Below, one piece after another: positions 1 to 12,089 of a stretch of DNA of 64,000 nucleotides. A program made the translations under genes and the position numbers. Location of the stretch: contig OX579641.1 of assembly GCA_951230915.1 (NCBI GenBank), positions 7,316,001-7,380,000 on the forward strand, given 5' to 3'. Under the pieces are notes generated by a model that searched no databases, was not told where the DNA came from, and saw only the letters and a program-made list of their open reading frames with translations. The DNA comes from Antitrichia curtipendula (taxonomy: Eukaryota > Streptophyta > Bryopsida > Hypnales > Leucodontaceae). The stretch's first letter is position 1, and the number at the start of each line of letters is the position of its first letter.

Positions 1-660
1 GGCTGGGGTGCCTACGAGAGCTGACGACGCCGGAGGCCGTGCACGGGTGCCTGCTCCGGAACTGGAGCCTACTGACTTCTTAGGGGGCCGGTTTTGCGAA
101 TCCATGGGGGTGCTTCCTACGTCCTGCGTGTTAGTCGTACTCGTTAGCGATGCAATGTGGAGGTTGTTTGCATTGTTCAAGTACGTCTTCACAGCGAAGC
201 CGGTTTGTACGAAGTCACCTCCTAGTGCTTCGCATATCGATTTGGTGTCCATCATCAGGGCTTGGAAATGAGGTGGAACGTTATCGTAGTTCTTGATTAT
301 TCTTTCGTGGGAGAAAGTCATTTCATCTTCTACGCGGATGACGATGACACCGAAGGTGCTGTTTGTTGCATTCACTACGTCTATAAGAATGGCCTCCTAA
401 AGCACATTGATATTAATGACTATGATGTCCTTGAACGATTTCCATCTAGGGTCTCCGTGCTTCGTAAATCCCAGCGCTAGACTGAAGACAGGCAAGTCGT
501 GATGGTAGCTCATCTCCACCGTCCACAAGGCCTTCGTCGCCAACAACTGCAGCAGAGTTTTCTCTTCTATGTGAGCTTTCCAGCACTCGTGCACGCGGTC
601 AGGCGCCAGCCGTTTTATATAGCCTATGAGTGGTGGCTTGCTCTCCAAAAAGGACTCCAT
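1..660 (-). pseudogene. Unrecognised ORF with one internal stop, continues beyond window start
   Basis: On the minus strand one frame stays open for about 220 codons from an ATG at 660-658 to the first base, broken only by a TAG at 397-399. That is far longer than chance in this DNA. The ATG lies in a strong context (GCCATGG), so I take it as the start, although a possible 3' splice site (GGACAG) just upstream leaves open that this is an internal exon. The protein is not recognised. It opens MESFLESKPPLIGYIKR, includes HGDPRWKSFKDI just before the stop and VIVIRVEDEMTFSHERI after it, and turns Pro/Ser/Ala-rich towards the window edge. The stop could come from CAG by one C-to-T change, a CHG methylation context. 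About 540 bp upstream sits the 58-bp palindrome array, the same layout as the DUF7869-like gene at 12 kb. A transposon-borne gene is possible; function is unknown. Confidence 0.55.
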
Positions 661-1198
661 GGCACTGTCCACAGGAATTCGTACGAATTAGACCACGCGG
701 TCTAAATTGGAATTTGCAATAACGTTCTTTTATCCGCGTCAGCGGAAATCCAACTTAGAGCGCGCGTTTTAGAACTTACATTATCCGAAGAGTTCATTAG
801 AGCGGGCTTTCTGATCCTTTCCGAACTAGTGCAACAAATATACCGAGGAAATGACGCAACGGTTCAGTGCGACCGCTCTGAATCGTATGCGACTTCTGAC
901 TTTTACATTGGTTCCTTTGGAAGGGATTCATATTTAGTAGGTTTCTATTCTAACGAGTTTTAGCTAATCGATGGAGGGGTTCCTAGATTAGTGAGGGTAC
1001 TCTATGCTAGTCTAGATGACTATTGTTTCTATTAAATGAATGTCTTGTAACTTCTAGTTCGTGATCCCTATGCCTTATTAGACATTGGATATATCCAAAC
1101 GAACGATACCCTGCGATCTGTCGTACTTCTAGCCCGTCCTTGTTCTAGTAGTGGATTAGAATGGGTGACTTGATTGTATCCTCGTTTGCTGCAGTTGT
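661..1198. other. Leader or promoter stretch between ORF and array
   Basis: No coding region is seen. One degenerate copy of the array palindrome lies near 859-878 (TTCAGTGCGACCGCTCTGAA), detached from the main array, so the array was probably longer or has spread. The stretch lies upstream of the minus-strand ORF start and may hold its promoter and 5' leader. No clear TATA box stands out. Confidence 0.4.
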
Positions 1199-1622
1199 TT
1201 CAGAGCGGCCGCTCTGAACCTCTATGCTCATCCATGGTGGATATGCACATTGATGAGGTTCAGAGCGGCCGCTCTGAACCTGTGCTCGTCCATGGTGGGT
1301 ATGCACAATGATGAGGTTCAGAGCGGCCGCTCTGAACCTATGCTCATCCATGAGGGGTATGCACATTGATGAGGTTCAGAGCGGCCGCTCTGATTCTCTT
1401 CAATTCCTGTAGTTCAGACGACCAGGCAACAGTTCAGAGCGGCCGCTCTGATCCTCTTCAATTTTCATAATTCAAACGTCCGATGAGATCAGAGCAGCCG
1501 CTCTGATCCTGTTCGCATCCGAGAAGTTGGGCTACATTAATCGAGTTCAGAGCGGCCGCTCTAATCTATAATCTAGTCATCCCTTTTATGGAATTTGTAG
1601 AGGTTCAGAGCGGCCGCTCTGA
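1199..1622. repeat. 58-bp tandem array with NotI-centred 20-bp palindrome
   Basis: Eight units start at about 1199, 1259, 1317, 1375, 1433, 1488, 1546 and 1603, giving a period near 58 bp. Each carries the palindrome TTCAGAGCGGCCGCTCTGAA or a close variant; the first three copies are perfect, and the sixth has GCAGCC in place of GCGGCC. The spacers of the first three units are similar (with CTCATCCATG), while later spacers are diverged in sequence but keep their length. The palindrome is better conserved than the spacers, which suggests either selection on the core or recent homogenisation. The array is CpG-rich in an AT-rich region and lies upstream of the minus-strand ORF. Any protein-binding role is inference. 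Confidence 0.9.
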
Positions 1623-2673
1623 TCCTTTAGAATGACCGCGGGTATAGGCTACCTTTCTAAAATGTACCTAACGGAGACATGTGTAAGTGTTATTTTTAGT
1701 ACCTGAATGAGAACGACTGCTTCCTTCGACTATTGCGTCCAGATTGAGCACTCCCTCCTCCGCACTGCACTTAGGAAGTTGTTTTTCAAATGAATCTGGT
1801 TGCATGACAATTGATATGCACTTCTTAGGGCCACAATGTGAAGCATTGCACACATAATTGTATGGTACACTGATACATTCAAAGGAAACCATAACGGAGC
1901 AAATCAATGATGCAAATGAACTCGGCAAACAGCACACGTTCAAGCTTGCAAGAAATTGAACTGAAACCCTAGAATTGCCATGGAATTGAAGAATTCACAA
2001 AGGTGATGGAACTAAGACTTCAGTGGCTTGAGAAATACCTGGAAGCACACGCACGATCAACTGCACTCTTCGTCGTGGAGGATGAAGCACCGCGACCGCA
2101 ATGACAAAGGCTCCACGAAGGCTCCACAATGTCGCTGAAATTTTAGGAGAAACCTAATTAGCTAGCTGTACATTCTATCTGGCTTTCAATAAACCCAAAG
2201 ACTGCACCAAAGTAAAGCTATACAACGAAAGAATCAAGATACAAAACACAACAGAGCACAAAAACACAAATGAAAAAACAAGGGAAAACAAAAACAAAAC
2301 AGAGCACCGCAAACGAAAAACGTACCCAGTGTGGAGCTTCACTGACGATCGGCAGGGGTACACACTCCTTCACACAGCGTTGAGCGGATGAGCGCACAAG
2401 TTGCCAAGACGCACAGCAAATCGCAAATCGTAAAACAAAACAAAACACAATGGAAGGCGCGCGGCAGTGCGGGACGAGAGCAAACACAAGAAAGTGGACA
2501 TTCAACGCCCGCGCTGGTAACCCTCGAAGGAGCGACGACGACGACCAACCAAGGCAAGATTGACGGACCTCATTCCGAAGCTACACCGACCCTCTGTCAA
2601 ATCTAGAGCAGTCCCGAGCCTCCACGAATTCACCAAACTTGCCATGCATCTACTAAGTACATGTTCATTCATG
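1623..2673. other. Non-coding stretch, no gene seen
   Basis: Base composition is more balanced than in the AT-rich DNA to the right. Short open frames exist on both strands between 2170 and 2606 but are low in complexity (Phe/Val/Leu-rich or Gln/Thr-rich) and resemble no family I know. I annotate no gene. Confidence 0.5.
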
Positions 2674-2677
2674 TTAA

Positions 2678-3314
2678 CCCCTAAATGCCCAAGGCCTGTT
2701 TCGAGCTCCTTGAAATTTGCTCTAAATTGAACAAAATACCAACATTTTGATAAATTGTATCAATTTTGTTTGAATTGTAACCGTATAAATTCAAACTAGA
2801 CATGTTAGAGATCTCATAGGAAAAGAAAACACAACAATATCACTTACGGAGTGAAAGATTATAATGTTTGACCATGAGGGTGTTAAAACTGCACAAATCT
2901 TTCAATCCTCTTTTCACAAGTCAAATCTAAAATGTTGGTGACCAAAAAAATATGATGTTAAAGGACCTAACATGTATAACCCCAATCAATTTATAGCTTC
3001 TTAAAATCTACTCTATAACTTTTTTAAATGAATTTTGAATGTGATGTTTTCTCCAAGATCTAGTGTATTTGAGGCTCATTTCCAAGAGCTCTCAACACTA
3101 CGGGAGGTCAAGATTGCAATGGGTACCCTTGCACAAAATCTTGAATAGAGAAAACACTATCATTTATTTTCAAGATCGGATTTTTAATGCTAAAACTAGA
3201 CTTCGAGAAGAACTTTCCAAATACATAAACTACTAAAAATAGCAATTTGATTAGGTTTTATTTAACTTCAAAGTTTTGCAAACACCAGATTTGGGTGCCT
3301 CGGGCATTTAGGAG
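2678..3314. mobile_element. TTAA-flanked MITE, family A copy 1
   Basis: The left end is TTAA followed by CCCCTAAATGCCCAAGGC; the right end reads GCCTCGGGCATTTAGGAG followed by TTAC, a mutated TTAA. The reverse complement of the right end (CTCCTAAATGCCCGAGGC) differs from the left end at only two of 18 positions. A close copy lies at 9025-9669 in the same orientation. It has no coding capacity. A TTAA target site and termini starting CCC are hallmarks of the piggyBac superfamily, so I infer a non-autonomous piggyBac-like element; no transposase is present to confirm this. Confidence 0.75.
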
Positions 3315-3318
3315 TTAC

Positions 3319-6233
3319 GGTCTACTAGGAAGAATGACTGGATTATTCATTCTAGTTGAAGCCAATAATTTGAAATTTTTTTCTATGCAATGATTGTTGT
3401 GAAAATTTGTTACCAATTCTTGATTTTGCTGCTTAATTGGTCCAAAAAAATTTCTAGACTACGATAAGTGCCTCAAACAATAATCCTCTTTTTCAAACTG
3501 CTAGGTGGTTTGGAAATGGACATTATGTGGAGTCGTGGACTACCAACAATGTGAGAACATAATTAAGACTTGCCAAATATTGCTTAATACTTTACCAATG
3601 GACGGAATAAGAACCATAGTTGTGGGTCCATTTTAAAGCCAGAGGGGGCCACTCCATTTTTCTAAATGAGAATTGATTGTCCAATTTCCATCTTACACAT
3701 GGATAAAGAAAGTAGGGTCCGTTAAAGTTTAATATGGGTTGCATCTAGGAACCTCTGTATATTATTTTTTAAATGCCACACTTTTTGTTTTTGTTCAAGC
3801 CATATCTTTTTCTAGATTACACGCATATGGGTTTTGTGAAACTCAGAATCATAAATACTTGCATACAATGTAATTCTCTAGAAATTCATAAGTAATTCAC
3901 AAATTTGTTACAAAACATGAAACCACTTGTGTTTCATTCCATTTGAATTATTCTTCAAATGAAAAACAAGGAAAAATGTTTTGGGCACTCGAAACATAAA
4001 TTTTGTAAGATATGTATCTGTGGAACTGTACAATTGAAAGTATATAAATATGTATTACGCTCCAACATTATGTTTCTGATTCTTGAATGTACCTTTTAAA
4101 AATAGATTCAGTATATGAATAAGTACGTAAATTAAAAACTTGAAAATATTAATGAACGATAACAAAATTAGCCATGATGATAACAAAACTCCCCACGTCG
4201 TTGGTTATTCTTTTTTTAACAGTGTGTGAACTTTAATTCAACTCTAAGCTTTAAAAATACTTGTCTCCATCCTTTAAAGTTATTTTAGATCGTGTAAACA
4301 CCAAAAATGTCTTCATTTTCATTTCAAGAGTAACATTGAATGCTTGATGAAAAAGCCTAATTATTTTCTGTATGTGACATTTAAAACTTTTTAGAAAATA
4401 GAAAACAATATATTGTCATCCATAATTTATGGAATGCTCTAGATGCTTCTTTCCAGGATTTGACCCCAACAATTTGAATTGCAATTAACAAAGTTGAGCT
4501 TCTACTCCAATTCCAAATTTTTCAACAACGCTAGTTTGTGAGGCTCAAAATGCGAGCTTAAGAGCTGTGAGCGTACATTTTGTGAGCCCAAAGATTGACT
4601 TTCAAAAAGTTTCAAATTTTTCAGTGTTAGGAAAAAAAAATCCGAATATATTTCAAAGTTCTAGGTAGGAAATAGTGAATCTACAAACTTTTTATAGTGG
4701 ACCTATGACTGCGGACCTGGGGCTATGGACCTATTATCATGGACCTATAAATAGTTCAAAATATTAATTTTTTCATTCCTACAATCTTTATAGGTATATT
4801 CAATACATAGAACGGTGACCTTTAATTATCCCATATCGATTGAAATTACCAATATAAGCTAATATAAGAATACTTCAGATACATGATTAGGCAAGCTAAA
4901 GATCAACGTAAGTTGATTGCCACGCATCATTGTAGTAGACTACTACGTCCGTCTTTAGTTTTTGTACTTCATTCAAATTATAATTCTAAAAATTATTTCT
5001 GGTGATGACGTTTACTGCCATTTCATTTACTAATAGGGATACAATAGAGAATTGGAATTTCCAAAATAAACTAATATAAAAAGACTTGGAATAGTTGTTT
5101 ACAATACCTAGGGATCAATGTTAACCCTATGTAGCACTTGGGACCCTAGATGAGACATTTGGGACCCCTAAGTGTAGTACTCGGGGCTCCAGATGAAACA
5201 CTTGGGACCCTCAGGTGTAACACTTGGAGCCCAAGATGAGACACTTGGGACCTTGACGTGTAGTACTTGGGGCCCCTGTTGAAACTTTCTTTAAATGACC
5301 ATCATTTCCTTAAGGAACCAAAGGATTTTGGTTTGGATCCTATAACTTCAATTTTGAATGGTACTTTGGTTTTTTTTTGTAAAGATAGAAAATTACAATA
5401 GCTTTTTTGAAATATAATTTTATTTTTATAGATGCTCGAGAGCAAAAGTTATACCATAAGAAGACAAAAAATGACTTCAACATGCCCTCACAAAAAAAAA
5501 AAAAAAAATTGAAATAATTTTTTTGATAACTCTATCTTATAGACTGTATTATTGTCTGCATCAAAAGCTTTTGTTCATTCCATTTGAATTTGTATATTAA
5601 AACTTATGGTGCATCTTCTTTTGCAAGCAATCACAACATCTTCTTGAAATTTTTTTGTATACTTAGCTAGGATTCATTTATAAGCTCAATTTTTATTGTT
5701 TTCCAAACAAAAGATTCTATAGGATTTAATTTGATTTTAGCACAATCTCACCATTGGAATCAATGTCTTTTGATTCCATCTTAGAGCTATGAATTTGGAT
5801 CTTGTAACCTACAAACTATTTATCTAATATTAATTTTACCCGACCTTGTTGCATCACAATACCTTCAACAAGTGTGATTGCTTAAAGGTCTAAAATTTAA
5901 TCCATTATGAAATAGTCAAATATCATATTAGAGCTAGTTTTTTTGTTTTAAATTATGTTTAATTATCAATCTTATATTTCTATTATGTGACACTATAACT
6001 ATCATTCATTATGAAAATTTTCACTTTGTGCGATTCAAAATTGACATAATTATAATTTTTGGGACTAAAAGTAAAAATAAATTTGTAAATATAATAAAAA
6101 TAATTCAATTAATTTGAAATATTTAAAAAAAATACAAAGAGCAATAGAAATTAGTGTGATAACTTCTCAATTAGTTATTTTATTTTGTACATCCAAAACA
6201 CACTTGGCAATGACTTTCAAGTCAAATTTACTA
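3319..6233. other. AT-rich intergenic DNA with dispersed repeat relics
   Basis: No gene is seen. The stretch contains homopolymer A/T runs and segments that recur elsewhere in the window: around 3880-3930 resembles 61040-61090, and around 4550-4740 loosely resembles 31870-32050. A small minisatellite lies inside at 5125-5275. Confidence 0.5.
5125..5275. repeat. Degenerate ~23-bp minisatellite
   Basis: About six to seven degenerate copies of a unit resembling ACTTGGGACCCTAGATGAG follow one another, alternating between TAGATGAGAC and AAGTGTAGTA versions. It is GC-richer than its surroundings. No function is apparent. Confidence 0.7.
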
Positions 6234-6237
6234 TTAA

Positions 6238-7544
6238 CCCTTTAGTGACCGTGGTTGATTTGGGGGGCGGGCGTATTTTTTCAAGAAAGTGAACTTTGTG
6301 GCCACTCTAAAGATGTAGTCTTAGATCAAACCATACAAGGTGTTTCCATGAGGGAGATTCTCCAACCTTACAAAAAATCAAACTCATCCAACGGTACAAA
6401 TCTCTATGAATAAGGTAGAAGGTCCATAAATGAACCTTTTAAGGGCTAAAATTGAATTTTGGGGAGGTGAAACATCTTTTAATATTTTTTAGTAAATTTT
6501 CCACAAAAGACAAGTAGAATAGGCATCTAAGGTAGAACAGCCCAATTCCGTCAGTTTCCCAATTCCGTTGCCTATGCTTTGGCCCCAATTCCGTCAACTG
6601 TAAAATCTATATGCATTCACTTTCCTGACAAATTTCAGTGCATTAATGTCTAAAGGACTAACGTGTCAATCCTTCACTGGTGGGAACTTAAGTGCCAATA
6701 GATACATGTTAAGATGGTAATGGATTGTTCATGAGACAATTTTGACCCGACTCTATGCACAGTTTTGAACTTTTTAGGGCAGCTTACTTTGAAAATTCAC
6801 AGAAATTACAATTTTGATCCGAAAATTATAATTCCACTTGGGTTTGATTTGTGAAACAACCACACAACTCTGAAAAATATGTACCTCTCTTGAAGTTGGC
6901 CCAAAGATAGTCAGATTGCAAATCAGTATGGTAATAGGTTGTTCTACTTTAACCCAAGTAGTTTCATATTTTTCAAGCTTTGTGAAATTAGTTACAAATT
7001 TTTGAAGTTCACAAAAAATAGTCATCTGTGGTCATCAATGCGAATACCCTTCTAAAATGTGCAGATTTGGTACATTGAAGAAAGTGAAATGTACCTCTAC
7101 ATCATGTTTGCTTCTAGAGCCTTGTTCGAGTTTGAATTGCTTTTCTGATAAATCAAAAATCAATGATTTGAATGTCCCTTTAGAATTTGCGCTACATAAA
7201 TACCAGTGCATAAGTTTACTTTGGGCATTCATGAGATTACAAAGAAACACTTATGCCTTGTCAAGACATGAAGTTACAAAAAAATCTCACAATGTGGTTG
7301 ACATTATTTTGTATTTTTGTTGAATACTTTCCATTTGAAGGTCCAGGCCATTTGAGTTTGCAACCTCATTGCTAATTCATCAAATTGAATGCTCCAACTC
7401 CCTTAAAATTGGTTTTGTTTGAAGCGCATGAAGACACTCTAATTGCGTTACTCTTTGAGTTTTTTGTGATCAAATGTATTTGGAATAGCATTAGACCAAG
7501 AGTCCCAAAATCGACCACAAAATGGTCGACCGGTCACTAAAGGG
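6238..7544. mobile_element. TTAA-flanked MITE-like element, family B
   Basis: The element is flanked by TTAA at 6234-6237 and 7545-7548. Its ends are a perfect 14-bp inverted repeat, CCCTTTAGTGACCG at the left and CGGTCACTAAAGGG at the right. Similarity continues inward more loosely (GGTTGATTTGGGG at the left; CCCAAAATCGACC at the right). It is 1,307 bp long with no convincing coding region. TTAA duplication with CCC...GGG ends again points to a piggyBac-like element (inference). Apart from its termini it is unrelated to family A. Confidence 0.8.
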
Positions 7545-7548
7545 TTAA

Positions 7549-9020
7549 GCTAAATTCATCCTATTATATACTTAAAGTATAATGAAAAATATAAAGTTTA
7601 TATTTTTCATCGGTGAAAAAGGGTGTTTTCTATTGACAATTATTTTTCTATAAATCTTGCAAAAAAAATCAAGTAACTATAATTTAAAAAAATAGAAGAT
7701 AGAAATAAAATTATATCAATTAGAAATTAGATTTAGATTTTTTTTTCTTTTTAACATAAATGAAAGTTAGAATGAAAAATATCACTTTGTAATTGAAGTT
7801 TAAAATAAACATTTTGAAAGGATAAAAGTTGAATGAAAAAAACACAATATGGTGAAATACGGATCTTAATACTTGGAGCTTGTGATTGCAATAGTTTTTG
7901 GTAAATATTGAGAAAGATTAGAGTTTATAATATGGACTTCTTTTTGTTTCATAATGTCAAGATAAATTCTAAACTTGTGAAACGTTAGAAATAGTCATTT
8001 AATCTTCAGAGGATGTAGTCCCCACGAAAAAGAGAGCCACCAAAATGCTTTATTATTGGACGGATAGTTGCATTCCTTGTTTATTTAAGTGAGCAGGCAT
8101 GTCATCTATTGATCACTTTTGGCCTTGGCGTCTTTTTAAGGGTTAAGTTAAACAAAGGAACATGTAGGACTATTGTGTATTTTAACAATTTAGCTTTTGA
8201 AGGATAGATTTGATATTCTAAGACTTCAAGAGTACAAATTTTCACAAATGTAAAGTGCATTTGAATCACATCATGTATAGTTAGTGTACTATTTTGTGAT
8301 AGAAATGGAAGGTTTACATTGCACAATTCTAAGGAGAGAAGCCTAAAAACTCTTCTATAAATGGTACACCACAAGTCCAAAAAAAGGGTGAAAATGCACT
8401 TTTATTGTCATTTAATCAATGCACTTGGTCAAGTGCAGCATTTACAAATTGTATGTTGTTCATAGTTCACCATCTTTACACTCAACTACATAAAATTGCT
8501 CCTTTTAATTGTGTGTAAAATTCATCTCATCACCAATAAAGGGTTTGTACTTTACCCTATGATGCACCCCAAACACCTGCACCACCCCCTCCCAAAAAAC
8601 CAAAAATAATTTTGGGTTCTATTTTTCCCTCATGCTGAAGGCTTCCTGTCAACCCGCAAGAGGTCCATAAAAACAAGAAGACAGTCACTATATAAATCTC
8701 AATCTCAATCTCAATGGACCAACTATATTTGATTTTAAACAAACCCATCTACAATTTCTGTTTTTCTTAACATTTAGATCATCAAATGAAGATGAATCAC
8801 CCTGGGAGGTCCCACAAGAGGACAATAATCAACTAATCAATAATTTGTTATAATTAAGGTCATTCGTGCCAGAAATAAAATTTATTGTGACAAAGATACT
8901 ATTAGATATAAAAATAATCCATATTCAATAATCCAATTTGGCAAGATTTAAAAAAATTAAAATAAAAAAAATCCAACAGCAACACATCAAGATGAAATTA
9001 TCATTACCCTTTTGTTGGTC
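7549..9020. other. AT-rich intergenic DNA, no gene seen
   Basis: No coding or structured feature can be supported. There is a short C-rich run near 8566-8592 and a CT-type microsatellite (AATCTC repeated) near 8696-8714. Confidence 0.5.
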
Positions 9021-9024
9021 TTAA

Positions 9025-9669
9025 CCCCTAAATGCCCAAGGCCTATTCTAAGCGTCTTGGAATTAGCTCTAAATTGAACAAAATGCCAACATTTTGGTAA
9101 GTTGTATCAATTTTTTTGAATTGTAACCATACAAATTCAAACTAGACATGTTAGAGATCTCATAGGAAAAGAAAACGCAATAATATTACCTATGGAGTGG
9201 AAGATTGTAATGTTTGACTATGAGGGTGTTAAAACTGCAAATGTGATGTGAAGTCTTTCAATCCTCTTTTCACAAGTCAAATCTAAAATGTTGGTGACCA
9301 AAAAAATATGAGGTTAAAGGTCCTAACATGTATAACCCCAATCAATTTATGGCTTCTTAAAATGTAATCTATAATTTTTTTAAATGAATCTGATTGTGAT
9401 TTTTTCTCCAAGCTCTAGTGTATTTGAGGCTCATTTTCAAGAGCTCTCAACACTACGAGAAGTCAAGATTGCATTGGGTACCCTTGGACAAAATCTTGAA
9501 TAGAAAAATCACTATCATTTATTTTCAAGATTATACTTTTGATGCTAAAACTAGATTTTAAGAAAAGCTTTCTAAAAATATAAACTACTAAAAATAGCAA
9601 CTAGGTTAGGTTTTATTTAACTTCAAAGTTTTACAAACACCAGATTTTGGTGCCTCGAGTAATTAGGGG
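9025..9669. mobile_element. TTAA-flanked MITE, family A copy 2
   Basis: It is flanked by TTAA at 9021-9024 and 9670-9673, with termini CCCCTAAATGCCCAAGGC at the left and GGTGCCTCGAGTAATTAGGGG at the right. It aligns along its length with 2678-3314 at high identity; one clear difference is a short insertion near 9241-9254. Each copy keeps its own TTAA or TTAC flank, so these are two insertions of one MITE family rather than LTRs of a single element. Confidence 0.8.
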
Positions 9670-9673
9670 TTAA

Positions 9674-10466
9674 TACCTGAAATTCCGGCTGCAGCGCCAG
9701 TGAAAGCCATGATTTTTCTACTCAGCCGCCAAATATTGAAATGCAATGTCAGTTCCCTCCTTAAATTAGCCTATAGCACAATGGCACGAGGTAGACACGC
9801 GGCAAAAAAACAAAACTCTGCCACAAGATTGAAGGGCTGTCAGAAGACACCGTACCGAAAGGAATTCCATAGCCCATGTCCGTGGCACCCGGAAGACGTG
9901 GGTTGTATCGAAATGACTTCGGTCGGCGCTCCTTGTTTCATTTTTTTTTTGCGAATCATGTCGTCGTCGTGTTGAGGGACTTTTTTCGCCGCTTTTTCCA
10001 TTTATGTTCGACGTCGCTGCGTTGTCCTTCAGTACCTTCTCCATTGCTCCGAAGTTGCCGGCGACATTGGAGCGTTTCACTCAGGTATGATTCACTTCAC
10101 ATTGGACCTTGAATTTGATTGTGATTCTGCTCAATGATTGTGCAGAAACGTTCCATCGCCATGAATGCACGTTGTTGTCTGCATTTGTGGGAAGGGTGAA
10201 AGTCACAATGCCTTACTTGATTAGTGAATTTATGGTATTTACTAGCATCATTGTGATTTTCTTCTGTATGTGATTCATTCTCCATTCTCATTGTATAGCA
10301 GTCTGTACGAACGCACATTGCAACGGTTGAATCAGAAATTCATACGATTATGTTATTTAGTGTAGCTCTTATGAATTATTGTGACCTTGGTTCCCAATCC
10401 TGGAGACCTTGCATTCAACTATCGTTTTGTCCCTATCAAATCGTGAACTAAGCATGCCCATAACAG
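9674..10466. other. Non-coding stretch left of the 87-bp array
   Basis: GC content rises sharply right after the TTAA of the MITE. Overlapping open frames occur between 9700 and 10112 on both strands, but none has a recognisable domain and they compete over the same bases. I support no gene. Confidence 0.45.
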
Positions 10467-11700
10467 TTCAGAGCGGCTGCTTTGAAGTGATTTCTGAAGG
10501 TCGATTTTACCTGAACTAACTTCGGAATCCCTTCCTGCTTGCGTACGTGAGGTCTCGAGTTCCCAGTAACACTTCAGAGCAGCCACTCTGAAGTGAATTT
10601 TAGTTGTGGATTTCACTCTTCAACGATCCAATACCTTAACCATGTAGTCTTGTTCACGGTTCAGAGCGGCCGCTCTGAAGTGAGTTTCAGTTGTGAATTT
10701 CACTCTTCATCGATTTCTTACTTTAATCTTGAAGTCACATTCACGGTTCAGAGTGGCCGCTCTGATGTGGATTTCAGTTGTGAATTTCACTCTTCATCGA
10801 TCTCTTACTTTAACCGTGCAGTCTCATTCACGGTTCGGAGCGACCGCTCTGAAGCGAATTTTAGATGTGGATCTCTTCACAACATTCACTTACTACGTCC
10901 GTGCAGTCTCGTTCACGGTTTAGTGCGGCCCCTCTGAAGTGAATTTCAGATGTGGATTTCTGTTTTTAATAATGTCGTACTTCATCCTTGGAGTCACATT
11001 CACGGTTTAGCGCGGCCCCTCTGAAGTGAATTTCAGATGTGGATTTCTCTTCTCAACAATGTCGTATTTCGTCCTTGGAGTCGCGTTCACGGTTTAGTGC
11101 GGCCCCTCTGAAGTGAATTTCAGATGTGGATTCCCTTCTCAACAATGTCGTATTTCGTCCTTGGAGTCTCGTTCACGGTTTAGTGCGGCCCCTCTGAAGT
11201 GATTTTCAGAAGTGGATTTCTGTTTTTAATAATGTCGTACTTCATCCTTGGAGTCGCGTTCACGGTTTAGCGCGGCCCCTCTGAAGTGAATTTCAGATGT
11301 GGATTCCCTTCTCAACAATGTCGTATTTCGTCCTTGGAGTCTCGTTCACGGTTTAGTGCGGCCCCTCTGAAATGAATTTCAGAAGTGGATTTCTGTTTTT
11401 AATAATGTCGTACTTCATCCTGGGAGTCGCGTTCACGGTTTAGCGCGGCCCCTCTGAAGTGAATTTCAGATGTGGATTTCTCTTCTCAACAATGTCGTAT
11501 TTTGTCCTTGGAGTCGCGTTCATGGTTTAGTGCAGCCCCTCTAAAGTGAATTTCAGATGTGGATTCTCTTTTCAACAATGTCGTATTTCGTCCTTGGAGT
11601 CGTGTTCACGGTTTAGTGCGGCCCCTCTGAAGTGAATTTCAGAAGTGGATTTCTTTTGTCAGCCGTGTCGTACTTCATCCCTTGAGTCGCGTTTGTGGTT
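10467..11700. repeat. 87-bp tandem array sharing the palindrome of the first array
   Basis: Cores begin near 10467, 10573, 10660, 10747, 10834, 10919, 11006, 11093, 11180, 11267, 11354, 11441, 11528 and 11612, with a faint last unit near 11697; most steps are exactly 87 bp. Early units carry TTCAGAGCGGCCGCTCTGAA or close variants. From 10919 on the core becomes TTTAGTGCGGCCCCTCTGAA and is no longer palindromic, while the rest of the unit becomes very uniform. Two spacer types (TTTTTAATAATG and CTTCTCAACAATG) alternate over part of the array, giving a 174-bp higher-order period. The array ends about 390 bp before the start codon of the DUF7869-like gene. Confidence 0.92.
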
Positions 11701-12089
11701 GACTGCGTTAGTGTCTAATTCGTTCATAATGCGTTCCTCTTGGATTGGTTGGTACTCATATTCAAAATAGTCGTTCCGTGAAGCTTGTGTTTCACATCCA
11801 TCCGTTGATGGAGTGCCTGAAGTCTTCCGTTTCATGCCACGCATTATTATCCACTCTATGTGAGGCATGCCGTCACTTCTTTCCGTGACAAAATGATTGA
11901 TGGAGCTTCTAGGACCGCCTACCTTATGTCTTAATGCGACATATTTTCACTCGTCTTATGTTTGGCAGGTTGCGGAATTCCTAGAGCCTGAAAGAAACTG
12001 CGGATCCCAGTTGTTCAACGTTTCACTCCTGTTATCACCGTGACTGCAATTGTCTAAGCATTGCATACCCCTCCAGACTTTATTCTCTT

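Noticed and set aside
2678..9669. Two direct repeats of about 640 bp, 6.3 kb apart, as LTRs of one retrotransposon
   Set aside because: Each repeat has its own terminal inverted repeats and its own TTAA (or TTAC) flank, and the interior has no retroelement domains; two MITE insertions explain it better.
9766..10112. Genes on either strand between the MITE and the 87-bp array
   Set aside because: Overlapping frames on three registers, with no domains and no support for a start or splice sites.
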